Shown here: positions 36,003-45,135 of the stretch, piece by piece | How positions within the stretch are numbered: position 1 is the first letter of the stretch | Layout: each line of letters opens with the position of its first letter | Origin: a bacterium | GTDB lineage: Bacteria > Bacillota > Bacilli > Lactobacillales > Streptococcaceae | Assembly (NCBI GenBank): GCA_905221215.1 | Contig: CAJNCI010000011.1 | Coordinates: 1 to 46,691, forward strand | Reading direction: 5' to 3' | Length of the DNA stretch: 46,691 nt | Position numbers and translations under genes: made by a program | Notes under the pieces: generated by a model | Databases searched by the model: none | Told to the model about the DNA's origin: nothing | Seen by the model: the letters and a program-made list of their open reading frames with translations, nothing else

Positions 36003-38339
36003 CTATCCTTTAAAAGTCACAATAGTTGCACCACTGCCCCCAGCATTTTGCGGGGCATAGCCGAAACTCTTGACATGTTTATTTCTTTGTAAGTATTTGG
36101 TAACACCTTCACGGATGACACCTGTTCCAATACCATGAATGATATCGACTTGGGCCATATTATTGAGCAGGGCTTGGTCGATAAAGGCATCTAGCTCATT
36201 CATGGCTTCTTCATAGCGCTTGCCTCGAAGGTCTAGTCTGGCTTGAGGTCCTCGCCCAGAAGTTCGTTTCACAACATTTACCTGTTTCTTCTTGACTTGC
36301 TTTTCTTGCTGGGCTTGAACAAGGTCAAATTCTTTCTCTTCTAAAGTCATCTTAATCAAGCCGACTTGGGCTTCCCAACGTCCATCCTTAAGTTGGCTGG
36401 TCAAGGTACCACGTTGCCCATAACTGAGGACTACGATATCATCACCCACCTTTGGAGCTCGTTTTTTCTTAGCCTTTTGAAGAACCTTATTTTTAGATAA
36501 ATCTACTTTTTCAGGAGCCAATTTTTTCAACTTGGCCTTGGCTTCAATGATTTCATGAGGCTTGAGTTGAGATTTGCTATGAAGATTTTTAAGAATCTGA
36601 TCACTTTCACTGAGGGCCATGTCCACAATCTCAGCAGCCTGTTCACGCGCCTTATTAAGCTCAGTTTCCTTTTCACGATTAAGCTCGTTGTAAAGTTTTT
36701 TAAGAGCACGATTCATCTTGAGATTTTCTTGCTCCACCTCGCGGATATTGTCCAAGCGTTTACGACTTTCCAGCGTCTGCTCTTCCAGTTGTTCAATGAT
36801 TCGGTTGACATCATTGTCCTGATCAACCTGCTGACTGGCATCCCCTACGATAACTTCAGATAGACCTAAACGTTTAGCGATTTCAAAGGCATTGCTTCGG
36901 CCAGGAACTCCCTGCATAAAGCGATAGGTCGGGCGAAGAGTTGCAGTATCAAACTCCATGCTAGCATTTTGCACAAAGGCTGTCTCAATACCGTAGGCCT
37001 TGAGTTCTGGATAGTGGGTGGTCGCCATGGTCTTGACTTGACGCAGGCGAAGGTCCTCCAGAATAGCCATGGCAAGGGCGGCTCCCTCTTGAGGGTCTGT
37101 ACCAGCCCCCAACTCATCCAAAAGCAAGAGTGAATGTTGATTGACCTTTCCAAGAATATCCACAATATTGGTCATGTGGCTAGAGAAGGTAGACAAGCTC
37201 TGCTCAATAGACTGCTCATCGCCAATATCGGCAAAGATTTCTTCAAAAATACCAACACGACTTCCCTTATCTGCTAAAATCGGCAAACCGGACTGGGCCA
37301 TCACCTGTGTCAAGCCCAGAGTCTTGAGCATGATGGTCTTCCCACCTGTATTGGGACCTGTAATGACAATAGCTGTTAAATCTTGACCAAAATGGACATC
37401 ATTTGCGACGGCATTTTTGACCAGAGGATGGCAGACATGGAGCAGTTGAATTTCCTGATTTTCTGACAACTGAGGGACAACTGCTTGTCTTTCTTGGATA
37501 AAGCGGACCTTGGCACGAATCAAGTCCAGATGGCCGATAATCCAAGCATCATTAGCAATCTCAGCCGCATGAGGGCGAACACGCTCCGAAATTTCTTGGA
37601 GAATGCGAAGCATTTCATAACGCTCATCTGCTCGCAGACTAGCAATTTCTTCGCTCAGTTTGACCACCTCACGGGGTTCGATATAAACGGTATTTCCACT
37701 AGCAGAAATATCATGAACGACACCTGCAATCTTATTGCGGTAGGTGTTTTTGACTGGTAAAACCTGACGGCCATTTCTGCTGGCAACAATCCCTTCTGTC
37801 AACATCTGCGCTTTTCGCTTGAGCAGGTCCTGTAAAACATCTCGTACCTGACTCTCGCTATCATGGATTTTTCGACGGATTCGCGCTAATTCTTCACTGG
37901 CAAAATTTTCAATGAAACCTGCATCATTAAAGGCTTGGAGATTTCCTTGTAATTGCGGAAAATCATGTAATTTCTCAAACCAGAGAGCTAACTCTTCCAA
38001 ACTGACATTTTCCAGATTGGCATAAAAACTTTGCAGTTCTCTGCTAGAAAGAAGCACACGCTTCAAGAGCAGGAACTCTTCGATATTGAGGTCCGCTCCC
38101 ATCTCCAAGCGCTTGCAGACTCCTGCGATTTCCTTGGTTGCAAGAATGGTAAAATGCGGTTGCTCAACAAAAAGAGCCTGCATTTCCTTCATCTCAGCAA
38201 AAGCCTGTTTGATTTTATCTGCTTTGGCAGTCGGAGCTAGCTGTCTCAATTGCTCCAAGCCCTGCTCGGTCAATAAATGGGGTTCAAACAAAGCCTTGAC
38301 CTTATTGAACTCTAATGTTTCTAATATTTTCTTGTTCAT
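36003..38339 (-). CDS. mutS2: Endonuclease MutS2 / ribosome-rescue ATPase
   Basis: A 778-residue MutS2. The core and clamp region (about 1-300) is followed by the MutS-type ATPase with Walker [14 protein letters not shown] (from about residue 327), [15 protein letters not shown] and the THYPELK segment, then a long coiled coil (about 510-620), a KOW-like region and a C-terminal Smr domain with [11 protein letters not shown] and [11 protein letters not shown]. It lacks the mismatch-recognition domain of MutS. In Bacillus and related bacteria MutS2 splits collided ribosomes and has been linked to suppression of recombination. It is 103 bp after cvpA. Confidence 0.97.
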   Translation of the reverse strand: MNKKILETLEFNKVKALFEPHLLTEQGLEQLRQLAPTAKADKIKQAFAEMKEMQALFVEQPHFTILATKEIAGVCKRLEMGADLNIEEFLLLKRVLLSSRELQSFYANLENVSLEELALWFEKLHDFPQLQGNLQAFNDAGFIENFASEELARIRRKIHDSESQVRDVLQDLLKRKAQMLTEGIVASRNGRQVLPVKNTYRNKIAGVVHDISASGNTVYIEPREVVKLSEEIASLRADERYEMLRILQEISERVRPHAAEIANDAWIIGHLDLIRAKVRFIQERQAVVPQLSENQEIQLLHVCHPLVKNAVANDVHFGQDLTAIVITGPNTGGKTIMLKTLGLTQVMAQSGLPILADKGSRVGIFEEIFADIGDEQSIEQSLSTFSSHMTNIVDILGKVNQHSLLLLDELGAGTDPQEGAALAMAILEDLRLRQVKTMATTHYPELKAYGIETAFVQNASMEFDTATLRPTYRFMQGVPGRSNAFEIAKRLGLSEVIVGDASQQVDQDNDVNRIIEQLEEQTLESRKRLDNIREVEQENLKMNRALKKLYNELNREKETELNKAREQAAEIVDMALSESDQILKNLHSKSQLKPHEIIEAKAKLKKLAPEKVDLSKNKVLQKAKKKRAPKVGDDIVVLSYGQRGTLTSQLKDGRWEAQVGLIKMTLEEKEFDLVQAQQEKQVKKKQVNVVKRTSGRGPQARLDLRGKRYEEAMNELDAFIDQALLNNMAQVDIIHGIGTGVIREGVTKYLQRNKHVKSFGYAPQNAGGSGATIVTFKG

Positions 38340-38442
38340 CTTTATTTCCTTGTCTTTGAATATCTAGGTGTATTAGCTTTTTATATTCTAATAGATTCGA
38401 GTCAAATCTGTAAACAAAGGGCTAGGAAAACTCCTGCCCTTT

Positions 38443-38991
38443 TTATCCGATTAAATTTGTCACCCAGATTTGTTTGAGCCAACTAGTCGTTACTGGTATG
38501 CTCTGGATGATGTGTTTTGCGACGATACTCTTTTCAAGAGGATTTTGTATAGCTGCCATGGGAATCGTTGCTAGTATAGTTAAGGCCATTTGCAAGACAA
38601 ATAAGGTCACCAACAGGGACAAGATCCCTGCTGAAACTTGGAACAACTTACCACCCAGTTTTTTACTAGGAAGTAAGTGTAACAAGAGACCAAGCAAACG
38701 ACCGATGCTATAGACAATCCCAAATACAAGCAAGTAGCCGATCCCTGCATAAAAGACCTTATCCAACTGAAAGAGTTGATCCGACGGGAAAAAGAAAGTC
38801 CCCTGACCTTCCTGCGGATTTGCATAAGGGAGCAATAAATGGAATTGTTCTCCAAGTCCCTTATAAAACTGGCCAGCCATAAAAGCCGATGCCATGGCTG
38901 AAATCAGGTAATAAACCTGTAAGAGCAGGCCTCTACGATAGCCGATATAAAATCCCCAAGCCAAGACCAATAGAAGAAGGAGTGAAATCAT
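38443..38991 (-). CDS. CvpA family membrane protein
   Basis: A 182-residue membrane protein of the CvpA (colicin V production) family, with four probable helices (about 3-20, 26-45, 77-97 and 112-137) and the N-terminal GFYIGYRRGLLLQVYYLISA typical of the family. The function is not settled; in other bacteria it affects envelope stress tolerance. Its ATG overlaps the zapA stop by 4 bp, so zapA-cvpA form one transcript, probably continuing into mutS2. Confidence 0.9.
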   Translation of the reverse strand: MISLLLLLVLAWGFYIGYRRGLLLQVYYLISAMASAFMAGQFYKGLGEQFHLLLPYANPQEGQGTFFFPSDQLFQLDKVFYAGIGYLLVFGIVYSIGRLLGLLLHLLPSKKLGGKLFQVSAGILSLLVTLFVLQMALTILATIPMAAIQNPLEKSIVAKHIIQSIPVTTSWLKQIWVTNLIG

Positions 38992-39290
38992 AAGGAATCC
39001 TCAATCTTGCTCTGTTCTTGCTTGCAGGTCACAAGCTTGTGACGGAGTTCTTCTAATTCTTGCTCCTTATCGTCAAATTCAATCTCACGGCTGAGTTGAG
39101 TTGACAAACAATTGACTGCCAACAAAAGAGCGATCGTTTCATCGTCTGCACTAGGCATTTGTTCTTTAATTGCTTGGTATTTTTCTGTCGCAACCTTAGC
39201 GATTTCCTCCATAAAGAGGTTATCATGTTCGCTTGTCAAGGTTAATGATTTTTTCCCGAATGTAAATTTGAATCGATTTAGATTTGCCAT
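38988..39290 (-). CDS. zapA: Cell division protein ZapA
   Basis: A 100-residue ZapA. It binds FtsZ and stabilises the Z-ring. The N-terminal KFTFGKKSLTLTSEHDNLFMEEIAKVATEKYQ domain and a C-terminal coiled coil (about 65-98) are normal. The start at 39290 (MANLNRFKF) has GAGGTG 7 bases upstream; a GTG at 39299 overlaps that site and is rejected. The promoter is divergent from rnhC. Confidence 0.92.
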   Translation of the reverse strand: MANLNRFKFTFGKKSLTLTSEHDNLFMEEIAKVATEKYQAIKEQMPSADDETIALLLAVNCLSTQLSREIEFDDKEQELEELRHKLVTCKQEQSKIEDSL

Positions 39291-39307
39291 AAAATTCACC
39301 TCACGAT

Positions 39308-39336
39308 ATTATACCAAAATTCGCTAACTTTGTCAG
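39308..39336 (-). promoter_or_regulatory. zapA-cvpA promoter
   Basis: CTGACA (39331-39336), 17 bases and TATAAT (39308-39313) with an upstream TGG, on the minus strand. It faces away from the rnhC promoter about 30 bp to the right. Confidence 0.75.
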
Positions 39337-39361
39337 TTTTTACAAATTTGCCTGCTTTTGT

Positions 39362-39369
39362 GGTACAAT
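39362..39369 (+). promoter_or_regulatory. rnhC promoter, close to the start codon
   Basis: TGG-TACAAT at 39361-39369 with TTTACA further upstream. The expected start of transcription (about 7 bases after the -10) falls at 39376-39377, which is the rnhC ATG itself. Confidence 0.65.
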
Positions 39370-39376
39370 AGAAACT

Positions 39377-40258
39377 ATGGCAAGTATAACACTCACACCA
39401 AGCGAAAAGGAGATTCAGGCTTTTCTTGAACACTATCAAACCAGTCTGGCTCCCAGTAAGAACCCCTATATCCGCTACTTTTTGAAACTGCCTCAAGCAA
39501 CGGTTTCTATCTATACTTCTGGAAAGGTCTTGCTTCAGGGTGAAGGAGCTGAGAAATACGCTAGTTTCTTTGGCTATCAAGTTGTAGAGGAAACCAGCGG
39601 ACAAAATCTCCCTTTGATTGGGACAGATGAGGTGGGAAATGGTTCCTACTTTGGTGGGCTTGCAGTTGTGGCTTCCTTTGTCACACCTGACCAGCATGAC
39701 TTCTTGCGAAAACTCGGTGTGGGAGATTCTAAGACTCTGACAGACCAAAAGATCCGTCAGCTTGCTCCTATTCTCAAGGAAAAAATCCAGCACCAGGCAC
39801 TCCTTCTCTCACCAAGCAAGTACAACGAGGTCATCGGAGACCGCTACAATGCGGTTTCGGTTAAGGTTGCCCTCCATAATCAGGCTATCTATCTCCTCCT
39901 TCAAAAAGGTCTTCAGCCTGAGAAAATTGTGATTGATGCCTTTACCAGTGCTAAAAATTATGACAAGTACTTGGCACAAGAGGCCAATCGTTTCAGCAAT
40001 CCTATCAGCTTAGAAGAAAAGGCTGAGGGCAAATACTTGGCTGTCGCAGTTTCTTCTATCATTGCGCGTGATCTCTTTCTGGAAAATCTTGAAAATCTAG
40101 GACGAGAACTGGGCTATCAGCTTCCAAGTGGAGCTGGAACGGCTTCTGACAAGGTGGCTAGCCAGATTTTGCAGGCCTATGGTATGCAGGGACTCAACTT
40201 CTGCGCTAAACTGCACTTTAAAAATACTGAAAAAGCGAAAAAACGCTTAGAAAGGTAA
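39377..40258 (+). CDS. rnhC: Ribonuclease HIII
   Basis: A 293-residue RNase HIII that cuts RNA in RNA-DNA hybrids. The N-terminal TBP-like substrate-binding domain (about 1-80) precedes the catalytic domain with the family signature [13 protein letters not shown] (acidic residues about 76-77), SKTLTDQKI and [11 protein letters not shown]. No Shine-Dalgarno sequence stands before the ATG, and the -10 box ends only 7 bases upstream, so the mRNA is probably leaderless. lepB follows 3 bp later. Confidence 0.96.
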   Translation: MASITLTPSEKEIQAFLEHYQTSLAPSKNPYIRYFLKLPQATVSIYTSGKVLLQGEGAEKYASFFGYQVVEETSGQNLPLIGTDEVGNGSYFGGLAVVASFVTPDQHDFLRKLGVGDSKTLTDQKIRQLAPILKEKIQHQALLLSPSKYNEVIGDRYNAVSVKVALHNQAIYLLLQKGLQPEKIVIDAFTSAKNYDKYLAQEANRFSNPISLEEKAEGKYLAVAVSSIIARDLFLENLENLGRELGYQLPSGAGTASDKVASQILQAYGMQGLNFCAKLHFKNTEKAKKRLER

Positions 40259-40261
40259 ATT

Positions 40262-40876
40262 ATGAATTCATTTAAAAATTTCCTAAAAGAGTGGGGATTG
40301 TTCCTCCTGATTCTGTCATTACTAGCTTTAAGCCGTATCTTTTTTTGGAGTAATGTCCGCGTAGAAGGACATTCTATGGATCCTACCCTAGCGGATGGCG
40401 AAATTCTCTTTGTTGTAAAACACCTTCCTATTGACCGTTTTGATATCGTGGTTGCTCATGAGGAAGATGGCAATAAAGATATCGTCAAGCGCGTGATTGG
40501 AATGCCTGGCGACACCATCCGTTACGAAAACGATAAACTTTACATCAATGATAAAGAGACAGATGAACCTTACCTAGCAGACTATATCAAACGTTTCAAG
40601 GACGACAAACTCCAAAGTACATACTCAGGCAAGGGATTTGAAGGAAATAAAGGCACTTTCTTTAGAAGTATCGCTCAAAAAGCTCAAGCCTTCACAGTTG
40701 ATGTCAACTACAATACCAACTTTAGCTTTACAGTTCCAGAAGGAGAATACCTTCTCCTCGGAGATGACCGCTTGGTTTCGAGCGACAGCCGCCACGTAGG
40801 TACTTTTAAAGCAAAAGATATCACAGGGGAAGCTAAATTCCGCTTCTGGCCAATCACCCGTATCGGAACATTTTAA
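40262..40876 (+). CDS. lepB: Signal peptidase I
   Basis: A 204-residue type I signal peptidase that removes signal peptides from exported proteins. One N-terminal membrane anchor (about 11-29) precedes the catalytic Ser38 in GHSMDPTL and the general base Lys76 in KRVIGMPGD. The conserved GDDRLVSSDSRHVG box is near residues 167-180. AAAGGTAAATT precedes the ATG. Cotranscribed with rnhC. Confidence 0.97.
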   Translation: MNSFKNFLKEWGLFLLILSLLALSRIFFWSNVRVEGHSMDPTLADGEILFVVKHLPIDRFDIVVAHEEDGNKDIVKRVIGMPGDTIRYENDKLYINDKETDEPYLADYIKRFKDDKLQSTYSGKGFEGNKGTFFRSIAQKAQAFTVDVNYNTNFSFTVPEGEYLLLGDDRLVSSDSRHVGTFKAKDITGEAKFRFWPITRIGTF

Positions 40877-40883
40877 GAAATCG

Positions 40884-40920
40884 AAGAGGCCGAGAATCAG
40901 CAATCTCAGCCTCTTCTTCT
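40884..40920 (+). terminator. Terminator after lepB
   Basis: AAGAGGC-GAGA pairs with TCTC-GCCTCTT around a short loop, followed by CTTCT. It ends the rnhC-lepB transcript. Confidence 0.75.
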
Positions 40921-40973
40921 ATCGTGAGAAGATGATTATTCTCTATCCAGTTTGATTAAGATAGAAACAAAGT

Positions 40974-41080
40974 TATACTCAATGAAAATCAAAGAGCAAA
41001 CTAGGAAGCTAGCCGCAGGCTGTACTTGAGTACGGCAAGGCGAAGCTGACGTGGTTTGAATTTGATTTTCGAAGAGTATT
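40974..41080 (+). repeat. BOX element (boxA-boxC) upstream of recD2
   Basis: It begins with TATACTCAATGAAAATCAAA and ends with TTTGATTTTCGAAGAGTATT, the inverted ends of pneumococcal BOX repeats. The inner part has CTAGGAAGCTAGCCGCAGG and a GGCAAGGCGAAGCTGACG stretch, which belong to boxA and boxC. No boxB is present. It ends 30 bp before the recD2 ATG. Confidence 0.93.
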
Positions 41081-41110
41081 AAATCTCACCTATTTATGCA
41101 AAGGAATCTT

Positions 41111-43477
41111 ATGGAAGTTTATTTTTCAGGAACCATTGAACGGATTATTTTTGAAAATCCCAGCAATTTTTATCGCATCCTTCTCCTAGAAATCGAAGAT
41201 ACGGACGCAGAAGATTTTGATGATTTTGAAATCATTGTCACCGGCACCATGGCTGATGTAATTGAGGGCGAAGACTACACTTTTTGGGGGCAAATTGTCC
41301 AGCACTCCAAGTATGGGGAACAACTGCAAATCAGTCGTTATGAACGCGCAAAACCAACTAGCAAGGGTTTGGTCAAGTACTTTTCAAGTAGCCATTTCAA
41401 GGGGATCGGTCTCAAGACAGCTCAGAAAATCGTGGATACCTATGGTGACAATACCATTGACGAAATTCTGCAACACCCAGAAAAGCTAGAAGGCATTGCA
41501 GGACTCTCTGCCAAAAATCGCGAGGCATTCGTCTCAACTCTTCGTCTCAACTACGGAACGGAGATGGTCTTGGCCAAACTAGCCAACTACGGTATTCCCA
41601 ATAAACTGGCCTTTCAGATTCAAGACTTTTACAAGGAAGAAACCCTTGATGTGGTTGAAAATTATCCCTACCAGCTGGTTGAAGATATCAAAGGATTGGG
41701 ATTTACCATTGCTGACCAATTAGCGGAAGAACTAGGCATCGAAAGTCAGGCTCCTGAACGCTTCCGTGCTGGTCTAGTTCACAGTCTTTTTCAGGCCTGT
41801 ATGGAAACAGGGGATACCTATGTTGAAGCACGAGATTTGTTAGAGCAAACCCTTACTCTCCTTGAGTCTTCCCGTCCTGTGGAACTGGATCCCAGCCAAG
41901 TAGCCCAAGAGCTCTCCTACCTGATCGAAGAAGACAAGGTTCAGCAGATTGATACCAAAATCTTTTATAATAGCCTCTTTTTCGCTGAGGAAGGCATCCG
42001 CAGTCACTTGGTTCGTATCCTTGAAAAAGGAAAACAGAAGAGCCAAGATTTAGAAACTATTCAAAAACATATCGCTACTGTTGAGGAAGAACTGGGGATT
42101 GAGTATGATAGCATTCAAAAACAGGCTATTTGTGACGCTATTCAGAACAAGGTCTTTATCCTAACAGGTGGACCTGGTACTGGTAAGACAACTGTTATCA
42201 ATGGGATTATCGCTGTTTATGCACTTTTAGAAGGACTTGATCTCAGGAAAAAAAGCAACTTGCCAATTCTTCTTGCCGCTCCAACTGGCCGAGCAGCTCG
42301 GCGCATGAATGAATTGACAGGCTTGCCTAGTGCAACCATACACCGCCATTTGGGAATGACAGGGGACGATGATACCAGTCATCTGGAAGATTATCTGGAT
42401 GCTGACTTTATCATCGTGGACGAATTTTCCATGGTGGACACTTGGCTGGCTAATCAACTCTTCTCCAACATCTCTTCTAACAGTAAAATCCTCATCGTGG
42501 GAGATAGCGATCAGCTACCGTCTGTCAGCCCTGGACAAGTTCTAGCTGACCTCCTTCATATTCCTTTGATCCCTCAGACTCGCTTGGAAAAAATTTACCG
42601 ACAAAGCGAAGAATCAACTATCGTTACCTTAGCTAGTCAGATTCGACAAGGTATCTTGCCAGCTGATTTCACCCAGAAAAAAGCAGACCGTTCCTACTTT
42701 GAAATTGCTAGCGGTCATATTCCTGCTACCATTGAAAAGATCTTAGGTGCCGCCCTCAGAAGCGGTATCCCTGCCCGTGATATCCAAGTTCTGGCTCCCA
42801 TGTACCGAGGGACTGCAGGGATTGATGCTATCAACCAACTCATGCAAGACCTCCTGAACCCACCACAAAAAGACCAACTCAGTTTTGAGGCTCCCCAGTG
42901 TCACTATCGCAAGAGAGACAAGGTCATTCATTTGGTCAACGATGCTGAAATCAATGTCTTTAATGGGGATTTGGGAGCTATCACAGACCTGATTCCTAGT
43001 AAATACACCGAGTCTAAACAGGATGAGATTGTCATTGATTTTGACGGGAATGAAGTCTCTTACCCACGTAACGAATGGTACAAGATTCGCCTAGCCTATG
43101 CCATGAGTATCCATAAATCTCAGGGAAGTGAGTTCCCTGTTGTCATCCTACCGATTACCAGTGCTAGCCGACGTATGCTGGAGCGCAATCTCATCTACAC
43201 AGCCATTACACGCGCCAAAAGCAAACTTATCTTACTAGGCGAATTACAGGCTTTCGACTATGCTACCCAACATATCGGAACTGCCCGAAAAACCTATCTG
43301 ATTGAACGATTCAGCGATTTAATTGAAAATGTTGAAGAAAATACACAAGATGTTTCCGAAACTGCCCCATCAACCGACTCTGAACAATCCTACATCCTAA
43401 CCGAAGAAAACTGGGATAGCATCCCAGCCATGATTGGGATTACAGACGCAGATCTTAAAGAGATTTTTGGAAAATAG
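41111..43477 (+). CDS. recD2: RecD2-type ATP-dependent DNA helicase
   Basis: A 788-residue superfamily 1B 5'-3' helicase of the RecD2 type, found in bacteria that use AddAB/RexAB rather than RecBCD. The long N-terminal extension (about 1-330) includes OB-like and helix-hairpin-helix parts (YFSSSHFKGIGLKTAQKIV). Walker A is GGPGTGKTTV (about residue 353), Walker B region IVDEFSMVD, then LVGDSDQLPSVSPG-like and the C-terminal AYAMSIHKSQGSEFPVVILP and YTAITRAK motifs. The start at 41111 (MEVYFSGTIE) follows AAAGGA; an ATG at 41096 is weaker. Likely role in DNA repair and fork maintenance. Confidence 0.96.
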   Translation: MEVYFSGTIERIIFENPSNFYRILLLEIEDTDAEDFDDFEIIVTGTMADVIEGEDYTFWGQIVQHSKYGEQLQISRYERAKPTSKGLVKYFSSSHFKGIGLKTAQKIVDTYGDNTIDEILQHPEKLEGIAGLSAKNREAFVSTLRLNYGTEMVLAKLANYGIPNKLAFQIQDFYKEETLDVVENYPYQLVEDIKGLGFTIADQLAEELGIESQAPERFRAGLVHSLFQACMETGDTYVEARDLLEQTLTLLESSRPVELDPSQVAQELSYLIEEDKVQQIDTKIFYNSLFFAEEGIRSHLVRILEKGKQKSQDLETIQKHIATVEEELGIEYDSIQKQAICDAIQNKVFILTGGPGTGKTTVINGIIAVYALLEGLDLRKKSNLPILLAAPTGRAARRMNELTGLPSATIHRHLGMTGDDDTSHLEDYLDADFIIVDEFSMVDTWLANQLFSNISSNSKILIVGDSDQLPSVSPGQVLADLLHIPLIPQTRLEKIYRQSEESTIVTLASQIRQGILPADFTQKKADRSYFEIASGHIPATIEKILGAALRSGIPARDIQVLAPMYRGTAGIDAINQLMQDLLNPPQKDQLSFEAPQCHYRKRDKVIHLVNDAEINVFNGDLGAITDLIPSKYTESKQDEIVIDFDGNEVSYPRNEWYKIRLAYAMSIHKSQGSEFPVVILPITSASRRMLERNLIYTAITRAKSKLILLGELQAFDYATQHIGTARKTYLIERFSDLIENVEENTQDVSETAPSTDSEQSYILTEENWDSIPAMIGITDADLKEIFGK

Positions 43478-43489
43478 TGCACAAGAAAA

Positions 43490-43514
43490 CCCATCTAGGC
43501 AGGTGGGCTTTTTG
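43490..43514 (+). terminator. Terminator after recD2
   Basis: CCCATCT pairs with AGGTGGG around AGGC, followed by CTTTTTG. It stands 12 bp after the recD2 stop and before the second BOX element. Confidence 0.8.
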
Positions 43515-43521
43515 TTTATGA

Positions 43522-43627
43522 ATACTCAATGAAAATCAAAGAGCAAACTAGGAAGCTAGCCGCAAGCTGTACTTGAGTACGGTAAGGTGACGCTGACGTG
43601 GTTTGAATTTGATTTTCGAAGAGTATA
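43522..43627 (+). repeat. BOX element (boxA-boxC) between recD2 and tig
   Basis: About 106 bp, same orientation and composition as the copy at 40974-41080, with a few substitutions (CGCAAGC for CGCAGGC, GGTAAGGTGACG for GGCAAGGCGAAG). It ends only 3 bp before the tig stop codon on the opposite strand, so it would be transcribed as the tig 3' untranslated region. Confidence 0.93.
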
Positions 43628-43630
43628 AGA

Positions 43631-44914
43631 TTATTTAACTGTTGCTGTGCTTGTGATCAATTCAACAGCTTTTTTGATTGTGATATCGTGTTTCAACATA
43701 TCAGCTGAAAGCAAGCTTTGTACTTGAGCAACTTCCATGTTGTAGTCTGCTGCCAATTGCTCGATTTCTTTTTGGATTTCTTCTTCTGAAGCGTCAAAAC
43801 CTTCAGCTTTAGCAACTGCTTCGATAACAAGATTAGTCTTAGTACGTGACTCAGCTTCTGCTTGGTATTGGTTGTGAAGGTCTTCTTGAGTAGTTCCAGT
43901 GATTTGGAAGTACATGTCAGGGTTGATACCTTGACGTTGCAAGTTTCCAAGGAATTCATTAACTGAACGGTGAACTTCTTCGTGGATCATTTCTTCTGGA
44001 AGTTCTACGATTTCAGCGTTTTCTACAGCTTTATCGATTGCTGCACCTTCAACGGCATCTTTGTATGCTTCTTCTTTCGCAGCAGTCAATTCCTTGCGGT
44101 ATTTTTCTTTCAATTCAGCAAGTGTTTCAACTTCTTCGTCGATATCTTTTGCAAGTTCATCGTCAAGAGCTGGAACTTCTTTAGCTTTTACTTCGTGGAT
44201 AGTTGTTACGAATTTAGCTTCTTTACCTGCAAGATCTTCTGCTTGGTAGTCTTCTGGGAATGTTACGATAACATCAACAGTTTCGCCAGCTGAGTGACCT
44301 ACCAATTGGTCTTCGAAACCAGGGATGAATTGACCTGAACCAAGTCCAAGTGAGAAGTTTTCACCTTTTCCGCCATCAAATTCAACACCGTCGATAGAAC
44401 CAACGAAGTCGATGACAACAGTGTCGCCGTTTTCAGCAGCAGCTTCTTTGATAACCAATTCAGCCAAGTTGTTGCGTTCGCGTTCGATACGCTCTTCAAC
44501 GTCAGCATCAGTCACTTCTTTTTCTACATTAACTGATACTTCAAGGTTTTTGTAGTCACCCAATTTTACTTCAGGTTTTGTAACAACTTCAGCAGTGATA
44601 ACCCAGTCTTGACCTTTTTCCATTGAAGTTACGTCAATTTTTGGTTGAGCAACTACTTCAAGACCAGCTTCTTTTACAGCTGCTTCATAAGCGTTTGGCA
44701 AAAGAGCGTTCATAACGTCTTGGTAAAGTGACTCTTCACCAAATTTTTTGTCGAAGATAGGACGTGGAAGGTGACCTTTACGGAAACCTGGAACGTTAAG
44801 AGATTTCTTCACTGAGTTGAAGACACGGTCCAATTCTGGTTTGATTTGGTCTTGAGAGATAGTGAAAGTCAAGACACCACGGTTTGTTTCTTTGTTTTCA
44901 AATGATACAGACAT
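43631..44914 (-). CDS. tig: Trigger factor (ribosome-associated chaperone)
   Basis: A 427-residue trigger factor that docks at the ribosomal exit tunnel and assists folding of new chains. The N-terminal ribosome-binding domain has the loop [14 protein letters not shown] (about 42-55). The FKBP-type prolyl isomerase domain (about 160-245) contains [17 protein letters not shown] and [16 protein letters not shown]. The C-terminal helical arms complete the protein. In group A streptococcus the homologue (RopA) is needed for export of the SpeB protease. AAGGAG precedes the ATG. Monocistronic. Confidence 0.98.
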   Translation of the reverse strand: MSVSFENKETNRGVLTFTISQDQIKPELDRVFNSVKKSLNVPGFRKGHLPRPIFDKKFGEESLYQDVMNALLPNAYEAAVKEAGLEVVAQPKIDVTSMEKGQDWVITAEVVTKPEVKLGDYKNLEVSVNVEKEVTDADVEERIERERNNLAELVIKEAAAENGDTVVIDFVGSIDGVEFDGGKGENFSLGLGSGQFIPGFEDQLVGHSAGETVDVIVTFPEDYQAEDLAGKEAKFVTTIHEVKAKEVPALDDELAKDIDEEVETLAELKEKYRKELTAAKEEAYKDAVEGAAIDKAVENAEIVELPEEMIHEEVHRSVNEFLGNLQRQGINPDMYFQITGTTQEDLHNQYQAEAESRTKTNLVIEAVAKAEGFDASEEEIQKEIEQLAADYNMEVAQVQSLLSADMLKHDITIKKAVELITSTATVK

Positions 44915-44951
44915 TCTGTCATTTCTCCTTAAAATTTTTTAAATACAGTCT

Positions 44952-44981
44952 ATTATAACATAAACGAGCGACTTTTTTCAA
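44952..44981 (-). promoter_or_regulatory. tig promoter
   Basis: TTGAAA (44976-44981), an 18-base spacer and a perfect TATAAT (44952-44957) with an upstream TGT extension on the minus strand. Confidence 0.8.
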
Positions 44982-45025
44982 GTAATGAATGCGCTTTTCA
45001 ATGATGGGGGAGGTATGGTTTCTTC

Positions 45026-45132
45026 TTGGTTTTCTTTAGGATTCGAATATAATCTTATAAAAGATGTTTAGTAATGGCTGATTACAGTAAAAAACGAATC
45101 GCCCAAACATCCCTCATTAGGCGATTCGTTTT
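45026..45132 (+). ncRNA. Possible small plus-strand transcript antisense to the choline-binding gene tail
   Basis: TTGGTT (45026-45031), 16 bases and TATAAT (45048-45053) could start a transcript near 45060 that ends at the strong stem-loop at 45091-45132. About 70 nt, no reading frame of note. Evidence is limited to promoter-like and terminator-like sequence. Confidence 0.25.
45091..45132. terminator. Bidirectional terminator after the choline-binding protein gene
   Basis: AAAACGAATCGCC (45091-45103) pairs perfectly with GGCGATTCGTTTT (45120-45132). It ends 3 bp before the stop codon of the minus-strand choline-binding gene. Confidence 0.85.
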
Positions 45133-45135
45133 GTC

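Noticed and set aside
43970..44293. Phe/Cys-rich plus-strand open frame inside tig
   Set aside because: Shadow of the trigger factor gene on the opposite strand; composition not protein-like.
45041..45048. Competence SigX (cin-box) site TTCGAATA
   Set aside because: One mismatch to TACGAATA and no competence-type gene downstream on that strand.
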